A DNA stretch of 64,000 bases from Chiridota heheva (GCA_020152595.1 JAIGNY010001912.1:1764001-1828000), one strand, 5' to 3'. Positions 24,651 to 38,359 are shown, numbered from the stretch's first letter. Translations and numbers: made by a program. The notes: generated by a model not told the origin, from the sequence alone.

Positions 24651-27170
24651 TTTCGTCATCCACAACCATACAACAGGTCTGCTGGGAAATTCGGGTTGGT
24701 CCTAATATAATCAAGTAATGATTTATATTTATTTGTTATTTCAATGAATTGAATAAAGATGTAATTTATGAAATGATAAGCCGTAGTTGGCTAGATGTAT
24801 GAGATGTTACAAAATTAAAGTGTTAGAGTAACGTTTTTGATCAGAGGCGACGGAAGTATTTTGAAAGCATGTAGCACAGCAGTATAGCTTTATAAGGTCA
24901 ACCCTCTCACCCCGCACCCCGCTTACCGGAAAATTTAGAAACTATTACCGATCCGAAATTTACGGGTTCCCCATTTTCCTGTTTGTTTTTTTATTTACAG
25001 CTTCAAATATTCAAAATATTTTGGTTCCAAACTCGGAAATATAAGCAATTTATATACCAAAATCTACAAAAATTAGGTATTTTATCGGAAGGATTTAGAC
25101 TTATAGTAGATTAGATAAGCCAATATGAATCAAAATATATTTAATGTCTAAAATAATGTGAGAAGCAAATAAAATAGATCCCTAGATTATTATTCAGGAG
25201 GCCATCATTTTCTTGAAGTCGGTATGTTAATATAAATTAGACCAGATAGCTCTGGCCCAAATTCACTCTGTCTTCAGCAAGTTCAGTTGCAGAATCCAAT
25301 TTAAGCGCTCTACAAGTGAAATTTATGGCATTTTGTTTGATGTTTGTGTTACTTTCTTTAATCAAATTTAGATCAATAATACTTCATTATTCAATATATT
25401 TTGGTATCTTAAATAACACTTTTTTTATCTCTGTAAAGGGCGCCTTTTAAATTTGACAAAGAAGATGGGAGGGCACGTCACTTTATGTAATGGTAATGGC
25501 CCGGGACCAAATAGTGAGCTTTGCCCTGTATGACCATTTCAAAGATGCCCCACTAATGAAATATGGGGTGGCTCGCACATTTAAGACAGGCCCTATTTCA
25601 AAGAGCTTTTAGAAATTTCAAGCTGGGAAAACAAAGGTAGGCAGCGGTTAAGGCCTTTTAAGTAAAGTCCAATATGTAGGTTGGGGATGTTGGGCCCTAA
25701 CTTTGTCTTAAAGGAAAGTTGAGAGTAGTGTAAGCGCGCAAAGCGCGTGAAATTTTACAATTTTAGTCTTTCTTATCTTTAAAAAACTGCAATTATTCTC
25801 TTTGAAAGGGCACTTTTCCATCTGAAAATGGGCAAATTTCCCGCAGAAAAAGGGCATTTTCCTCTATGAAATAAGGCACTTTTTAAACTTTTGAGAAAAG
25901 TGGGAAGGAACGTGCCCCCGCCTATGTTTTTGAATAATTCGCGTAATTTGGTCAACTTCAGTATCTCTATATAAAAAATACATTCTAAAAAACATTTTGT
26001 GATGTGTTAATTATTGAATTGGGGTGTGCTGTGTGGGAAATGTAAGTATGTAGATTGGTAGGTAGACAAGCAAAGAAAATGAAAGTTGTGGAAAATTGGA
26101 CATAATCAATCTGAAATGTATTTGACTTGCAATTACTGACATTGTTGAAAAAGTAGAAATATATAAATGCAGAAACATTTGTAAAAAATAGGCAATGTAT
26201 GCAGCGGCGCCGGGTTGCAGGTGAAGATAAAACCAATTTATATAAAAGACATGGCAACTGAGGTATTGTGATAAATTCACAGAAAAGGCTTGACTAAAAA
26301 AAGTCTTCTTTTCGTGCAATACGAAATTTTGAAAAACAGAGTATTTGAATTTGGATAGAATTTTTACTCGAATCCGGCTGAATCAGTAAATTTGGGATGT
26401 TACAGTCATCAGATCGTACCGGGGATCGTACGTTTTAACAGTTTAACAGGGAATTACTGACGGTACATGGAATTGATGAAGAAAAAAAAAATGTTATAAA
26501 CATTATTCCGGCCTAACTAATGCTGGCGAGATAAACATCTCCTTCGATATAGGCATGCACCCATGCCAAAAATATATAACAACAACAACAACAAAAAGGA
26601 GGGGGTGATTTAGGTCTTTGAGCTAGGCCAAATTCTCGAGGTTAGTGTGGGCCTTTACATATATAATGATAGTGTCAGCCGTTTTAGATATACATATCAG
26701 ATCAAATTCATTTAATTGTTTAACTCAGATACAAATCAAGAGACAAGTCAAGAGTTCTTGTGATCAATACAGAAGCTCATTTATTTATTTTTGTATCAAT
26801 TAATTATTAGCCATAATTGAATGAAACAATCTCCCAGAACCTATATGCAGTATATGTGAGTGACCCGAATTGCAACCATACCAATGTTACCCACTATAGG
26901 CCTACTGCATAGCAAAGTTCGAAAAAATGAAAATCGATTGCCAATTGTTAATTAAACACCATTTCCACTAATTAGATGCTTCATGATTTAAATGTGCAGT
27001 TTAGAATAACTGAATAACAATTAATTGAAGTTTATTTCGATCAGTATACCGACATTTGACCTTTTGTTCAGTTATACACATGTCAGCATGTAATTAGGCA
27101 GATTTAATATATGGAGTTCAGGTGGTGGAAATTGCGGTCTGTCGCGGAACGATTGAATTGACCAAAACTG
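24651..27170. other. Intergenic, low-complexity GGGCACTTTT-type repeat only
   Basis: 25800-25890 contains three to four imperfect units of about 33 bp built on GGGCA(C/A)TTTTCC..TGAAA. An AAC-triplet run is at 26579-26596. The overlapping minus-strand frames at 25985-26319 have no family motif. Confidence 0.45.
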
Positions 27171-27243
27171 TGTGGGTTTGTGTGTGTAATGTGTGTGTGA
27201 GGGTGTGTGTGTGGTGTGTGTGTGCGTGTGTGTGTGTGTGAGA
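27171..27243 (+). repeat. GT microsatellite
   Basis: Interrupted (GT)n of about 73 bases. A 156-residue minus-strand frame running through it encodes an HTHTHT stretch and is not a gene. Confidence 0.95.
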
Positions 27244-28210
27244 GATATTTTTACCGACAATTCCACAAAGCGACATATCCCGAATCTGATCATATATTTT
27301 TCATAGGATTGGAGATTAAGTTGGAACATTGATGAGTCAATATTTTGATTTAAGTTTGAAAAAAATGCAAATTTGTTCGTTAAGCGGTTGAAATTCGGAC
27401 CTAGTCCTACCAGCATACCTACCAAGCAGGCAACATCTCCAAAAACATGCGTTACTATACCTCTTCCTCCACCATCATCGCTGATTTTATCGACTCTTTG
27501 CAGTTCAAAGATTGGGCGGGTCTCTGTAAAATAGTTATGCACACAAAAAGTTATTCATACGGAGTATATGTAAGGCTACTTTGGGCGACTATGCATATGT
27601 AAGACTACTTTGTCGCCTAAATGCCTAAAGTAACCTTACATACACCACACACATAAAGTTATATAAATAACTCCTTTCACCCTTGCGTATAGGCCTACAT
27701 CTGTACATGGCTATATGATATTTGATTTTGAATCAACAATGATTATGAGAACTTTCGTTTCACGTGCATTTCCGGGAAACTGCAAAAATAGTATGCGAGA
27801 GGCCTAAATGCTATATTTTTGTATCTAAAACCTTTGTTATAGAAATCAATATAATGATTTTTATATGTTGCATCTTTTTTTTTCCATTATGACGGTAGGT
27901 TCATAGTCCTCTTTGAACGGTAATTTGAGTTTGGTCTGATCAGTGAACTTTGACAGTTTGTCGAATAAAATTAATCAACTAAATTCAATTTCAACGACGT
28001 ATTGATAATGCTGACAAATTATCATTTGTGTCAACACCATCCAGCTAGAGGAATCTTAGCGAGATAACATCTCCCTCTGTTGCCCTAAAACTACATGCTA
28101 CGCACTACATGCAATACATGGTAAGTCAATGTAGCGGTTTCCACAATTGCGTTAGATGCATAGGATGGTGTCTGACCGAGTATTCGCAACCATGTGTGGC
28201 TATAGGCCTA
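27244..28210. other. Intergenic, nothing recognised
   Basis: No gene or complete element seen. Confidence 0.5.
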
Positions 28211-28219
28211 GGTTATAAG

Positions 28220-28960
28220 CCCCTAAAGGATTAGTTCAGTGTTCAAACAAATTTATCTTAAAAGAGGACTTTAAAAGAAATAATATGGTCAAGAAAGCAT
28301 GCAAAAAAGTATAGTTTCTATACCTTCATCAGTCTCACTCCACAAACTGACAGTTTGCTGATTTTATGTAACGGAAATCGCCCGTTGAAGGAAAAATAAA
28401 AACGTGCGCTGCAGAAAAAGTAAATGGGATTTAGCAAAAATCTTATTACGTTAAGAATATATCTAAGTTTAAAGTTCTGTCATATCTGTGTAGAACTGTT
28501 GAAATGACTGGTGCAATAATAAGTTTACTATGGAAGGTTGGAGCCATCATCCTCCCATTCTTAGCAAGTATTAACCTAAATTTATTGAACCTTATTACTA
28601 TTATAATTATTTTCCCTCAAACTTTATTGAGATGTTTATGCTAATAAAAACTTCCTTTAGCCTACAAGATTCTGTTTTATTACTTTGCTGACAAATTCAA
28701 TGAATTTGAAGCCACAAAATTGCAGGATAATATATGTTGAAATACATAAGGACATCAATTTGAGACTGTGATGTCACAACTATAGTTTGATATCAGTCGT
28801 TCCTACACAATTAATGATACCAAACTTTAAACTTAAGCATCTTTTAAACGGAATAAGACTTTTTAATGCTTTCTTCACGATTTTTTTTTTTTTAATCCTC
28901 TTGCTTGACTCTGATTTTTTCTTTAATAAAGTCATATAGATTACTTTTATCAAGTGCACA
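28220..28960. mobile_element. Long-inverted-repeat element, family R1 copy 1
   Basis: The left half (about 28229-28310: GGATTAGTTCAG, AAAGAGGACTTT, TGGTCAAGAAAGCAT) and the reverse complement of the right half (about 28800-28960: AAGCAAGAGGATT, GTGAAGAAAGCATT) are similar, giving an imperfect long inverted repeat around a non-coding core. Related copies are at 45650-46770 and 54750-56260. Confidence 0.55.
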
Positions 28961-28964
28961 CTCC

Positions 28965-30084
28965 GTGTGCTTGTATATGTGTGTATATGTTTGTACTTGC
29001 CTCGAGGTTTAATTCTTTCCGAAAAACTGCAAAAACAACGAAACTGATATATTCCCGTTAAGCCATTTCATTCATCAAAAAATTGTACGACTAAACTAAC
29101 TAAGGTCTAACGTTAGTTACTGTTTGCCTGTTCTAAAGTTGTGTTCGAACTTGGCGCAAATAATACGCAATAGAGCATGTGACGTCACACGCACTCGGCT
29201 GGGTACCTGCAATGGGTACCGAAAGTAAGATTTCATTTACACTGTAAATGAATTTGACAAACCAGACATGACATGTAAAAATATGTCAATCATTTCTTTA
29301 CGCAGTCCTATCTTCTTATTGGTTGGAAAAAATGCTTACGTGCGTATTACATTTTTGTCAAGACGCTCGCAGAAAATGTGTCAAAACTTTATTTTTGAAC
29401 AAAAAAATGTGTATCCTTGTAGAAAAGCATTTAGGTTATTACGATATTTACAAGATGTAGAATAAAGTCAAGTTTTCGTGTATTAATTTTCAGGTTAAAA
29501 TATGTAAGTCTTCATACCAAAAATTAAGTTGCCCAGAAATTCTGGGCAACGTTTTTTGAAAACAGACCTTGAAGCCCATTGACTTTGCTTACGCGTGTAA
29601 AATTGTTTATGTATGTAATCGTTCATACTCTAAATCAGAGCAAATGGGTTCGAGAATGGAGAATTCGTACTAACATGACACTTTTAGTAATCAATACAAA
29701 ATACAAAATGCAAAAATTACCTTTCTTTCAAACGCAAAATAAGCAGATATGAATGGTTTTTTCAGTTTTGATATGAAGACCCCAACACATAGGGGCAAAC
29801 CAAGAGCGTATTTTGCTGTTCGTGCTTTTTTTATTTACAAATCCTTAACCAATGATTGGATAATATTCCATACCGTGCGTGTTGCATAAAGCATAGAATG
29901 ATGTGCGCATGACGTCAAATGCGCTTGAAATGGGCAGGCATAAAGGACCGTAAATGCGCAAACGAACGACGAGCGCGTCGAATATTTGCACCGACGTCAT
30001 CCACGCACGGTGTAGGAAATCATCCAGAAATATTTGAATATTGAAAATAAACAAAGAGCGCACAACGAAATACGCTCAATGTGT
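28965..30084. other. Intergenic with CRE-like palindromes
   Basis: Contains TGACGTCA at 29180-29187 and 29910-29917 and a perfect hairpin GTTGCCCAGA/AAT/TCTGGGCAAC at 29529-29551. No gene recognised. Confidence 0.45.
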
Positions 30085-30436
30085 TAATAATAATAATAAT
30101 AATAGTAATTCTTATATAGCGCTTTATACTGTCCTAGACTGTCTCAAAGCGCTTTACAATTATTTTCCTGGTCACTGGGCCTTAACTCTCCTGAAAACTT
30201 TCTCACTCCCTGGGGAGTCACAAGCCCGTTTTATCAGCAGCCATATACAGGCGCCGGGCTCCAAACACATAGAACTGTCACTGCCCTCACAGGTACCCAT
30301 TACAGCTGGGTGGACTGAAGCAATGAAGATAAAGTGTCTTGCTCAAGGACACAACACACTGGCCTGGCCAGGAATCGAACCCAGTACCTTCCACACCAGA
30401 GCCCGACACCTTAACCACTAGGCCACTGTGCTCCAC
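30085..30436 (-). mobile_element. tRNA-derived SINE
   Basis: The minus strand begins with a tRNA-like head containing box A TGGCCTAGTGGTTAAGG (30409-30425) and box B GGTTCGATTCC (30371-30381). A body with CCTTGAGCAAGACACTTTAT follows, and a tail AGCGCTATATAAGAATTACT followed by (ATT)n at 30085-30110. The tail resembles the LINE 3' ends elsewhere in the window, as expected of a SINE mobilised by a partner LINE. Confidence 0.8.
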
Positions 30437-31637
30437 TAGCAGTAACTTGAACATTGATCATTAGAAACTTAATTTACCTGGGCATTTTTTTCTGCTTGTA
30501 ACCAGGAAATATTTTGGGTCTTGTCTGCCCCCTCCTTTTCCTTCTTTCCCAGAGGGGACCCTTCCTACACTCTGGTTCAGGTCACGCTAGGGTCTGTGAC
30601 TTTTATGAATGAATCTCCTGCCGAAGTCTATGACTCAAAAAAGCTGAAATTCAACTAATGGCACTTCACTATTCTAAATACATGTATTCCCATGATTAAG
30701 AGCATTTCTAGCTAGAATAGCATTTTTTATGTCAAAACTGATCATTGTTAAAATGAAAACAAACAAAAACACTCATTTCTGGTTATTTTGAGTATAAAAA
30801 AGGTTATTTTTGAATTTTCTATTTTGTTTCGGTTACTGAAAGTTTATACAGTGGGCATACAACTTACTTCCGGTGTACTCACGCGGTACTCACCCGAGTG
30901 CGTTATGCACACTCTATAGACCTAATCCACTAAACGCAAAATGACGTCAAACGGCGGCAATTTTGTAAACAAACCAAATTTTGGTAGGCAAAGCGCAGCG
31001 CAACAACCAAATTGTACAGTAGAAAACGTAAACAAATAAACTAACGTTAGATACTTAGTGATTAATCCAAATTTTGCCTCTAAAATGCGTTTTCACTCAA
31101 AAGAAACTTATTTTATTCTGGAAGTCTAATTTGGCGTCAAAACCACAATTTTTAAATCAATTCTTTCGAGATGATAAATAATATACCTAACTTAAAAACG
31201 TTAGCGAAGTTTTGCCTAACGTTAGGGCTAACATTAGAGCAGATATTCGATAACGCCGAGCTTCTAAGTCTTACCTTATAAATTTTAATTAGGCTTACTG
31301 TAACGTCAGTGTGCTTCATTTTTGCTGAAAAAAGAAACAAAAAAATTAAAAGAACAACAAGTGTAGATTTCGTTCATAGATTTCGACTAAATTCCTCTTC
31401 AAAGGCCGAAGCTAATAACAGGCTTAGGCTTAGTGAGCCTACACCTCAATATGTTGTCGCAATATTATGCAACATTACCGAAATAACAAAAAATTCCATG
31501 AACATTGCCAAGTGAATATTACATTCCTTGCATAGCATTGGCGTGTAACAATCGAGCGTTGTAATTTTAACGCGGTATACGTACTATCGCGCCACGAGCT
31601 TATAACACAGTGCGAGTAGGCTCGCGCCAAATCTACT
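30437..31637. other. Intergenic, nothing recognised
   Basis: One TGACGTCA palindrome at 30942-30949. No gene or complete element seen. Confidence 0.45.
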
Positions 31638-31850
31638 TACTGTGGTGTAGCGGTTATCATACCTGTCTACAGACCACGAGGCCCCGGGTTCAATCCTGGG
31701 GTGGGTAGACACGCCAGTGCACCACAACTGGTTATCAAAGGCCGTGGACATTGACTTGGTTGTCGATGTTATGTCTGTCCGTACGTCGTACCTGTGTTCT
31801 CGTCCGGGTCGTATTAAGCGTTTCGTGATAGCATTTGTACTATCATAACC
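31638..31850 (+). mobile_element. tRNA-derived SINE-like sequence
   Basis: Box A TGGTGTAGCGGTTATCA (31643-31659) and box B GGGTTCAATCC (31686-31696) have tRNA spacing. A possible acceptor stem TCTACTT/GGGTAGA needs two G-T pairs, and the anticodon arm is poor. About 140 bp of unrelated sequence follows, ending near GATAGCATTTGTACTATC, so a SINE is likelier than a functional tRNA. Confidence 0.6.
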
Positions 31851-32139
31851 GAATACGCAGGCGACGATCCCGTCATTGTAATTGTGTGTTCAACTCTCTC
31901 GCTCGCGCCAAGAGCGTATGTAAGCAACGTCAAATTTTGCGCACGCTAATTGTGCCGCCTCAAACATTTCATTTGTTAACGCACATGCACATGCGCCGGC
32001 GCGGAATTTCATGTATTGTTAAGAGCGTTTTACGATTTTTTTTTAAGGTTGTCTTTTTTTTTTCTTTCCTTCAAATGTTGACCAATTATTGTTACTGTTT
32101 TTCTCCGATTTTTAACCCTGCACCTGGAAACAAACTAAA

Positions 32140-32270
32140 GTAGGTGCAGAGAACGTGACGTCATTCGCCCTACACTACGTATAGGCCGAAGGCCGAGAGA
32201 AGAAACTTTACAATATATCGTGGTGCGTTTATGGACGCCATACTTGTTCCAGCATGGTCAACTATGCGAC
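32140..32270 (-). repeat. Dispersed repeat (inverted partner 38360-38495)
   Basis: Its reverse complement shares ACAAGTATGGCGT.CATAAACGC and GGCCTATACGTAGT.TAGGGCGAATGACGTCACG with 38360-38495. It includes a TGACGTCA palindrome in both copies. Confidence 0.75.
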
Positions 32271-32803
32271 CGGTGGACAGTGCATGCGTAACGAGCCGAG
32301 TGACTGAGTGATAACGGGCGTAGAAAATGACAAGATACGATAGAGAGCCATTTTTTTAAATGTTTTTCATTCCACTGAAAATTACTGTTTCAACATTTCC
32401 GTTTAGAGTAAATGGCGTTGTGCAGACATGAAAACCAGCCAAGTTTCTTTTCAAGATTTTTTTTTCCGAGGACGGGAACCATTCATATCATTAAGAACAA
32501 AAATCATAAATTACAGAATTAACGTTGAATCATACATTTTGTCACTAACTTGCGTTGTTCCAGTTTTGCGAGATAATTTAAAATTAAATTGGCCTAACTT
32601 TCAGACGTTGGCATGATTTCACTATAGAATGCGTCTGTTTATACTCGGTATACATGGGGTTCTGGCGTATGTATGAAGAATTTGAATCGATTTTTACCAA
32701 ATCTCGCACATACCGCATCGCTAGTCATTAACAAATTTCGAGGTAGGCTAAGGCTAACGTTAGACGTATGCTATTGGGGATATTTCCACCACGGGCGGCG
32801 GGC

Positions 32804-33426
32804 GTAGGCCCACTACTGTAGGCCCACTACTGTAGGCCCACTACTGTAGGCCCACTACTGTAGGCCCACTACTGTAGGCCCACTACTGTAGGCCCACTAC
32901 TGTAGGCCCACTACTGTAGGCCCACTACTGTAGGCCCACCACTGTAGGCCCACCACTGTAGGCCCACCACTGTAGGCCCACCACTGTAGGCCCACCACTG
33001 TAGGCCCACCACTGTAGGCCCACCACTGTAGGCCCACCACTGTAGGCCCACCACTGTAGGCCCACCACTGTAGGCCCACACTGCAGGCCCACACTGTAGG
33101 CCCACCACCACTGTAGGCCCACTACTGTGGGCCCACTACTGTAGGCCCACCACTGTGGGCCCACTACTGCAGGCCCCCACCACTGTAGGCCCACCCACTG
33201 TAGGCCCACTGTAGGCCCACTACTGTAGGCCCACACTGTAGGCCCACCACTGTAGGCCCACCACTGTAGGCTGTAGGCCCACCACTGTAGGCCCACACAG
33301 GCCCACTACTGTAGGCCCACCACTGTAGGCCCACCACCACTGTAGGCCCACCACTGTAGGCCCACTACTGTAGGCCCCAGGCCCACACTGTAGGCCCACC
33401 ACTGTAGGCCCACTACTGTAGGCCTA
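32804..33426. repeat. 14-bp minisatellite, about 44 units
   Basis: Unit GTAGGCCCACTACT. 32804-32936 is almost pure ..CACTACT, 32937-33070 almost pure ..CACCACT, and 33071-33426 is mixed with deletions. Because 14 is not a multiple of 3, the minus strand is open in all three frames with the same 14-residue repeat (GGPTVVGLQWWAYS); I do not regard these as proteins. Confidence 0.97.
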
Positions 33427-36254
33427 GGTTAAATGTCAATTTATACAAAAATGACAACTTTCTGGTCTAAGTGGAATAAATTAAATTAAAAAAATAATTG
33501 TTACCCTTAGGGGGTATTTTAAAATCCCTAAAGAAAATTCTTGAAAGGTACCTTAAATGAATCATAAAGGGAGACTAAGCAGTCATAAATATCGTTCATC
33601 TTAGCGTAGGCCTACATGGACTATCAATTTTGTCCTGAAGTTAACTAGATTTACCCTACAACTTTAACTGCCTAGTGCCACCCTGTCCTTGTCAAAAACT
33701 TAAATTATTTGTATGTTTTAACAAGGAATTCAAAAGTAACTTGAAAAATAAATAAATTTAAAAAAAAAAGGACATTAGCATTAAGATCCACTGCACTTAC
33801 TACACTTTCATCAACTTCACTTTACAAAGTTTGCTGATTTTAGGAAAAGGAAACAACACAATTTAATTCACTTCATAAATCATTTACGAAGTAATTACTA
33901 AAAGAGTGCATAGTTTTTAATAAATTTGCTATTAAGAATTAATTACCTCAGCATGGAATGACAAGTTATTACAATTTAAGTTTTTTAATGTCATGGTTAT
34001 ATGCAAGTTACTGTCACGCACCCAGTATATACAACTCACAGCAATGTTTTCTTTTTCATAGTAGAAAAATATCATTAATGCATATTTCACTTGTTTATAT
34101 TTTTGTTAAACTATCATTATGATATAGCCAATTACTTTTATTAAGCCTAGCTGTCTTAGCAAAGTTTAAATACATTGCTTTAAAGCTAAAACTGCTCATT
34201 AAAGCAAATCTTAAAATAAAAATATTTCTAAGTGTTTTACATTAAACATTAACAGCTATTTGATAGTTCTTTTCAAAAAGATGTTCAAAAACAAATTTTA
34301 AAAATATTTGACACATTGAAAGACGAGCAGCACTTAAATCAGAGAGCCTTTAATTAATATTGCACATTTCATCAGGCTGACAATTGGTTAATTCAGTGAA
34401 TACAATCATTTCAGTAACTTAAGTTTAACTTGTTAATAGAAAACAGGTAGGCCTGCAGCTATTGAAACAAATATGTTGTAAGTGAAATTTACACTTGCTA
34501 TAAAATAACAGTTCATTTATTCAGGGAGTTGCCAGTAGAAAATGACAACTCCCTGATTTATATCATTATGATATATTCAAGATTATAACGAAATAAGTGT
34601 AATTTTTTTTCCATATGGCTCCAAACTTTACTGGTCAAGATGTCAAATGAGTGTCAATGGTGACAGAAAGATTTTTGCTAACAAGCATTATGATATAGAC
34701 TTTGATACTGATACTTTTTCTCCTATATTATTATGACATCAACCTTGGCCTAGATGTTTCTCAATTAATTTTCTTTTTAATGGTAGGCCTATAAAATCTG
34801 TTTGATATTGTAGTTCAACTTTAAAACAATTGATTCAATAAAATAACCCCAATGCAAATTAGCTGTTAAGCTTAGCCCAAACATAATGCTATACATGTTT
34901 TGATTTTGATTTCATTTACAATTTCACAAATATTTGTATACCTTTATATATATCGGCCCATTATTTTTCAAACTTTTTGCATTTAAACAACCTGTTAAAT
35001 CTAAAGGTTATTTTTTACATTGTTCCATATTGGATAATAAGTTGTAATGTGTTGTGTACAGTATTCAAACTCAATCCAATGGGTCATACATAGGCATACA
35101 ATATGTGATATAGAGACTACCAATAGGTGTGTGTTTGCAAAGGCATCTTTATTTGGAATAAATCAAATTTTATTAACTATATACTGTACAATAATAACAC
35201 GTTTTCAAAGTTGTTGCCTGCATTGAGAATTACAACAAACATTTAAAAAAAGGTTGATGGCCACTGTTATCAAAAGAAACGTTGAGTATTACTTGGCATG
35301 AAATTAATTAGGGGCAACATGTAAAAGCTACAACATAGTGCATTTGTTGCGCATACTTTTTTTTAATGAATGTATTTTAGTTTAAATCAGTATGTATTTT
35401 GGCAATCATGTCTGTTTTTTGCAGAAAAAGGCCAAGCTTGAGAAATTGTTTGTGTCGAGTAACCCATCATGTTTTAACAATGTGCATCGGTAGGTAGGCA
35501 ACAATTTTTTGTAAAGGATGGCCTAATCTCTATAAGAAATACATTATGAGATCTTCACATACATTCGGTATTTGACTGAATATAATTACTGAAGGGTAAA
35601 ATTGTAATGACTATGTAATGAACATGTATGTAATGTATGTATTTACATGCTAAATTATAAACAGGGTTTTGCATGTAGACTTTAGTTTTGATGATATTCT
35701 ATGAAGATCATTTCAGGTACTAAAACTAGTATAAAAACAGACTAATGTTTACAGACATAATTTTTTCTGCAGATGTTCACCATGTTTGAAGAAATTTTAT
35801 TCTATCTTCATTTGGTAATTCTTTGTGAAGGCAAATTAACTTATTGAAGGTATATGTACTTTTAATTTGCTCACATGCATTTCTAACAGCTATTATTTAG
35901 CACAAACAAACATAGGCTTTTCATATGGAGCTCTACATTTACACTTTACATATTACTTGCCTGTACTACTTTTCTATATTACACTTGTATAACAGCCTAA
36001 CAGGTAACTATATGTGTGTAAAGCAATACCTCATACTTGTGGTTAACTGTGATGGATAATATCTATTAGACAGCTAAAGATTTTAATTAAACATCTAAAG
36101 AAAACATCCAGCATCCAGTAGACATCAAGTAGATAAGATCAATTTTTTCAGGTTTAAAAAGGTGTCAGGTAGACATCTGAGGTAGATGCACATAAGAGTA
36201 GCAAATATTTGTCAGGTTTAACAATATAATGTAAGGTTTACATCTAAAGTAGAT
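33427..36254. other. Long AT-rich intergenic stretch
   Basis: No open frame above 60 codons. 33795-33845 resembles the core of family R1 (CTTTACAAAGTTTGCTGATTTTAGG). Nothing else recognised. Confidence 0.55.
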
Positions 36255-36554
<300 letters not shown>

Positions 36555-37327
36555 GTGAAAAATAGTTGTCAGGTTTGCCCACCATATTTTAGTATGTGAG
36601 TATGTGAAAAGGAATCATACTGGGAATAATTCAATTTGTATCTCTTTACCTCATTAGCAGCTTAAAGGCATATGGTTGTGTATAGGCAAAAATAACTAAA
36701 TTAAGATATAAACTATCATAGTAGCAAAACATTTTATCAAATTTGGTTAAACATTGGATAAAACTCAGGCCTCAATTTGTAAACTTTATGCAAATTTTGT
36801 GATAAAGACCTACTACAGGCCAGGACGACCTGACGTTTTTTTTTTGTGGTAAATCCTTTGCAACTTAAATATCTTTCATAATTCATTGAAGTGGTGCTTA
36901 AAATTTTGAACTCTTGAAAATTTGAGTAAAATATTTTAGTGCTAAGAACTAAGAGTACGGTACCAACTTAGGACATGCAGTGCGGTGATTATCAAGAGAT
37001 GAAGCTTTTTTTGCGAAAGAAAGAGGGATAAATAATACTACGTCGAATATATTTGCTCCCTGCTCTGAGTGAACGGCGTTGATGGTTTTAAGATTTAGCG
37101 AAAAGTCGTAGGATACTAAGATAACAAAAAATTATAAAGCAAAATGAAATGCATAAAGAGAAGAAAATGCCTTAGTCTTAGCTGCATTAACTTCGGAAGC
37201 CCAATATCCGACTATGCTACTCAAACAGTCATAATATGCGCTAGGCCTAACGTTAGTACATCAGGCATAGGGCCTATGGCCTTGTTGCATAAGTTTAATT
37301 TCCTGGACAGACATATCCAGATTGAGG

Positions 37328-37665
37328 AGGTCGGACATCCGGGAATGTTGAGGTGCACGGCGACGTAACAATGCTTTTTTAACAATCTCGAACTTCAGTA
37401 AAAGGGGAAAACAAACAGTCAGTTATCATTGCAGTCAATGGGAGGAAAACCTATTTTTTGTCATTTTTCAACAAATACTGTACAGAATGTATTTTTTTCT
37501 TCTCACAAATATAGTTTCCAACATATATGAGTACCGTTAATTTTCGCTGACTGGATAAGGCGACACAAGTATTCTGAAAAATATCCTATTGACTGTAATA
37601 ATAAAATTTCCCCTTCAACTTGGCAAAACCGTACTGAGTCCGTACACAGTTACGTCGAAGCGACC
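37328..37665 (-). mobile_element. Non-coding element E2, copy 1 (inverted partner 53388-53725)
   Basis: Its reverse complement aligns with 53388-53725 from CGACGTAACTGTGTACG through AGTCAATGGGA.ATTTTT, CAGTCAGC.AAAATTAA and GACTGTTTGTTTTCCCCTTT to CCCGGATGTCCGACCT. Partially inverted GACGTAAC/GTTACGTC words occur near both ends. No coding capacity. Confidence 0.7.
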
Positions 37666-37854
37666 ACCTCAATATGCCTACAGCTAAGGTTAAAAACCTT
37701 TATTTAATTATTAGTCAATAATTATAAAAAAATAACCGACGTCAATGAGGTTTCACTGTGACTGATTTGGAAAGGTTCGCCTAAGTGGATAGTTAGCTTC
37801 AATTCTGTTCACAATTTCAAGGTCAACATTGATAACTTCTTTCGTTTTTTCTTT

Positions 37855-37935
37855 TTGTGGTGGTGGTGTGGTGTTAGTTTGGGCTCTTTATGGGGTGACT
37901 AATCCTTCTTAACCTGTAATCTTGTTATGATTTAT
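37855..37935 (-). mobile_element. Fragment of the LINE at 11990-13405
   Basis: The reverse complement reads ACAGGTTAAGAAGGATTAG, then CACCACACCACCACCAC, matching 12025-12085. It shows that the 12-kb LINE's upstream part is itself a multi-copy sequence. Confidence 0.65.
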
Positions 37936-38359
37936 GTCAGAGCCGTTACACTAAGGTCTGTGCCAAATCTTTTATAAATAATTTCACAATCACCAAATTG
38001 TATCAATCATTGGTCAGTACTATTTTGCGCACTAATTTCTGATCAAATTGAAGTGTTTCGTTTGAATTTATTCATTAAATAATCAAAATAAAACATGATA
38101 CGTGTATTTAGTGATCAATCCAAGTTATTTTCGAGTAGAATTGTTACATACGCATTGTTTCTTCCCGCAATACGCGTACTAGTCGCAAACAAATGCATGT
38201 TAAATTGAGTTAAAACATAAAGGGCATTAAATGAAATTTTATCCAAAAAAATAATGCAATTTAAAATCATAAAGTATGCAATTTTAGACTCGTATACCAA
38301 TTTCTACGAAATCAATCATTCACTTAAATGTATACCGTGCTCTTCAAAGCTTGTACGAA

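Noticed and set aside
27072-27542. 156-codon minus-strand frame
   Set aside because: Runs through the GT repeat as HTHTHT and has no recognisable domain.
31638-31715. Candidate functional tRNA gene
   Set aside because: Boxes A and B are present but the anticodon arm does not fold well, the acceptor stem needs two G-T pairs and about 140 bp of SINE-like body follows.
32897-33402. Minus-strand frames of 60-123 codons with a WWAYSGGPTV repeat
   Set aside because: They are the minisatellite read through in three frames; no start context, splice sites or non-repeat sequence.
32804-33426. CRISPR-like array
   Set aside because: Repeats are directly adjacent with no unique spacers, and the sequence is from an animal genome.
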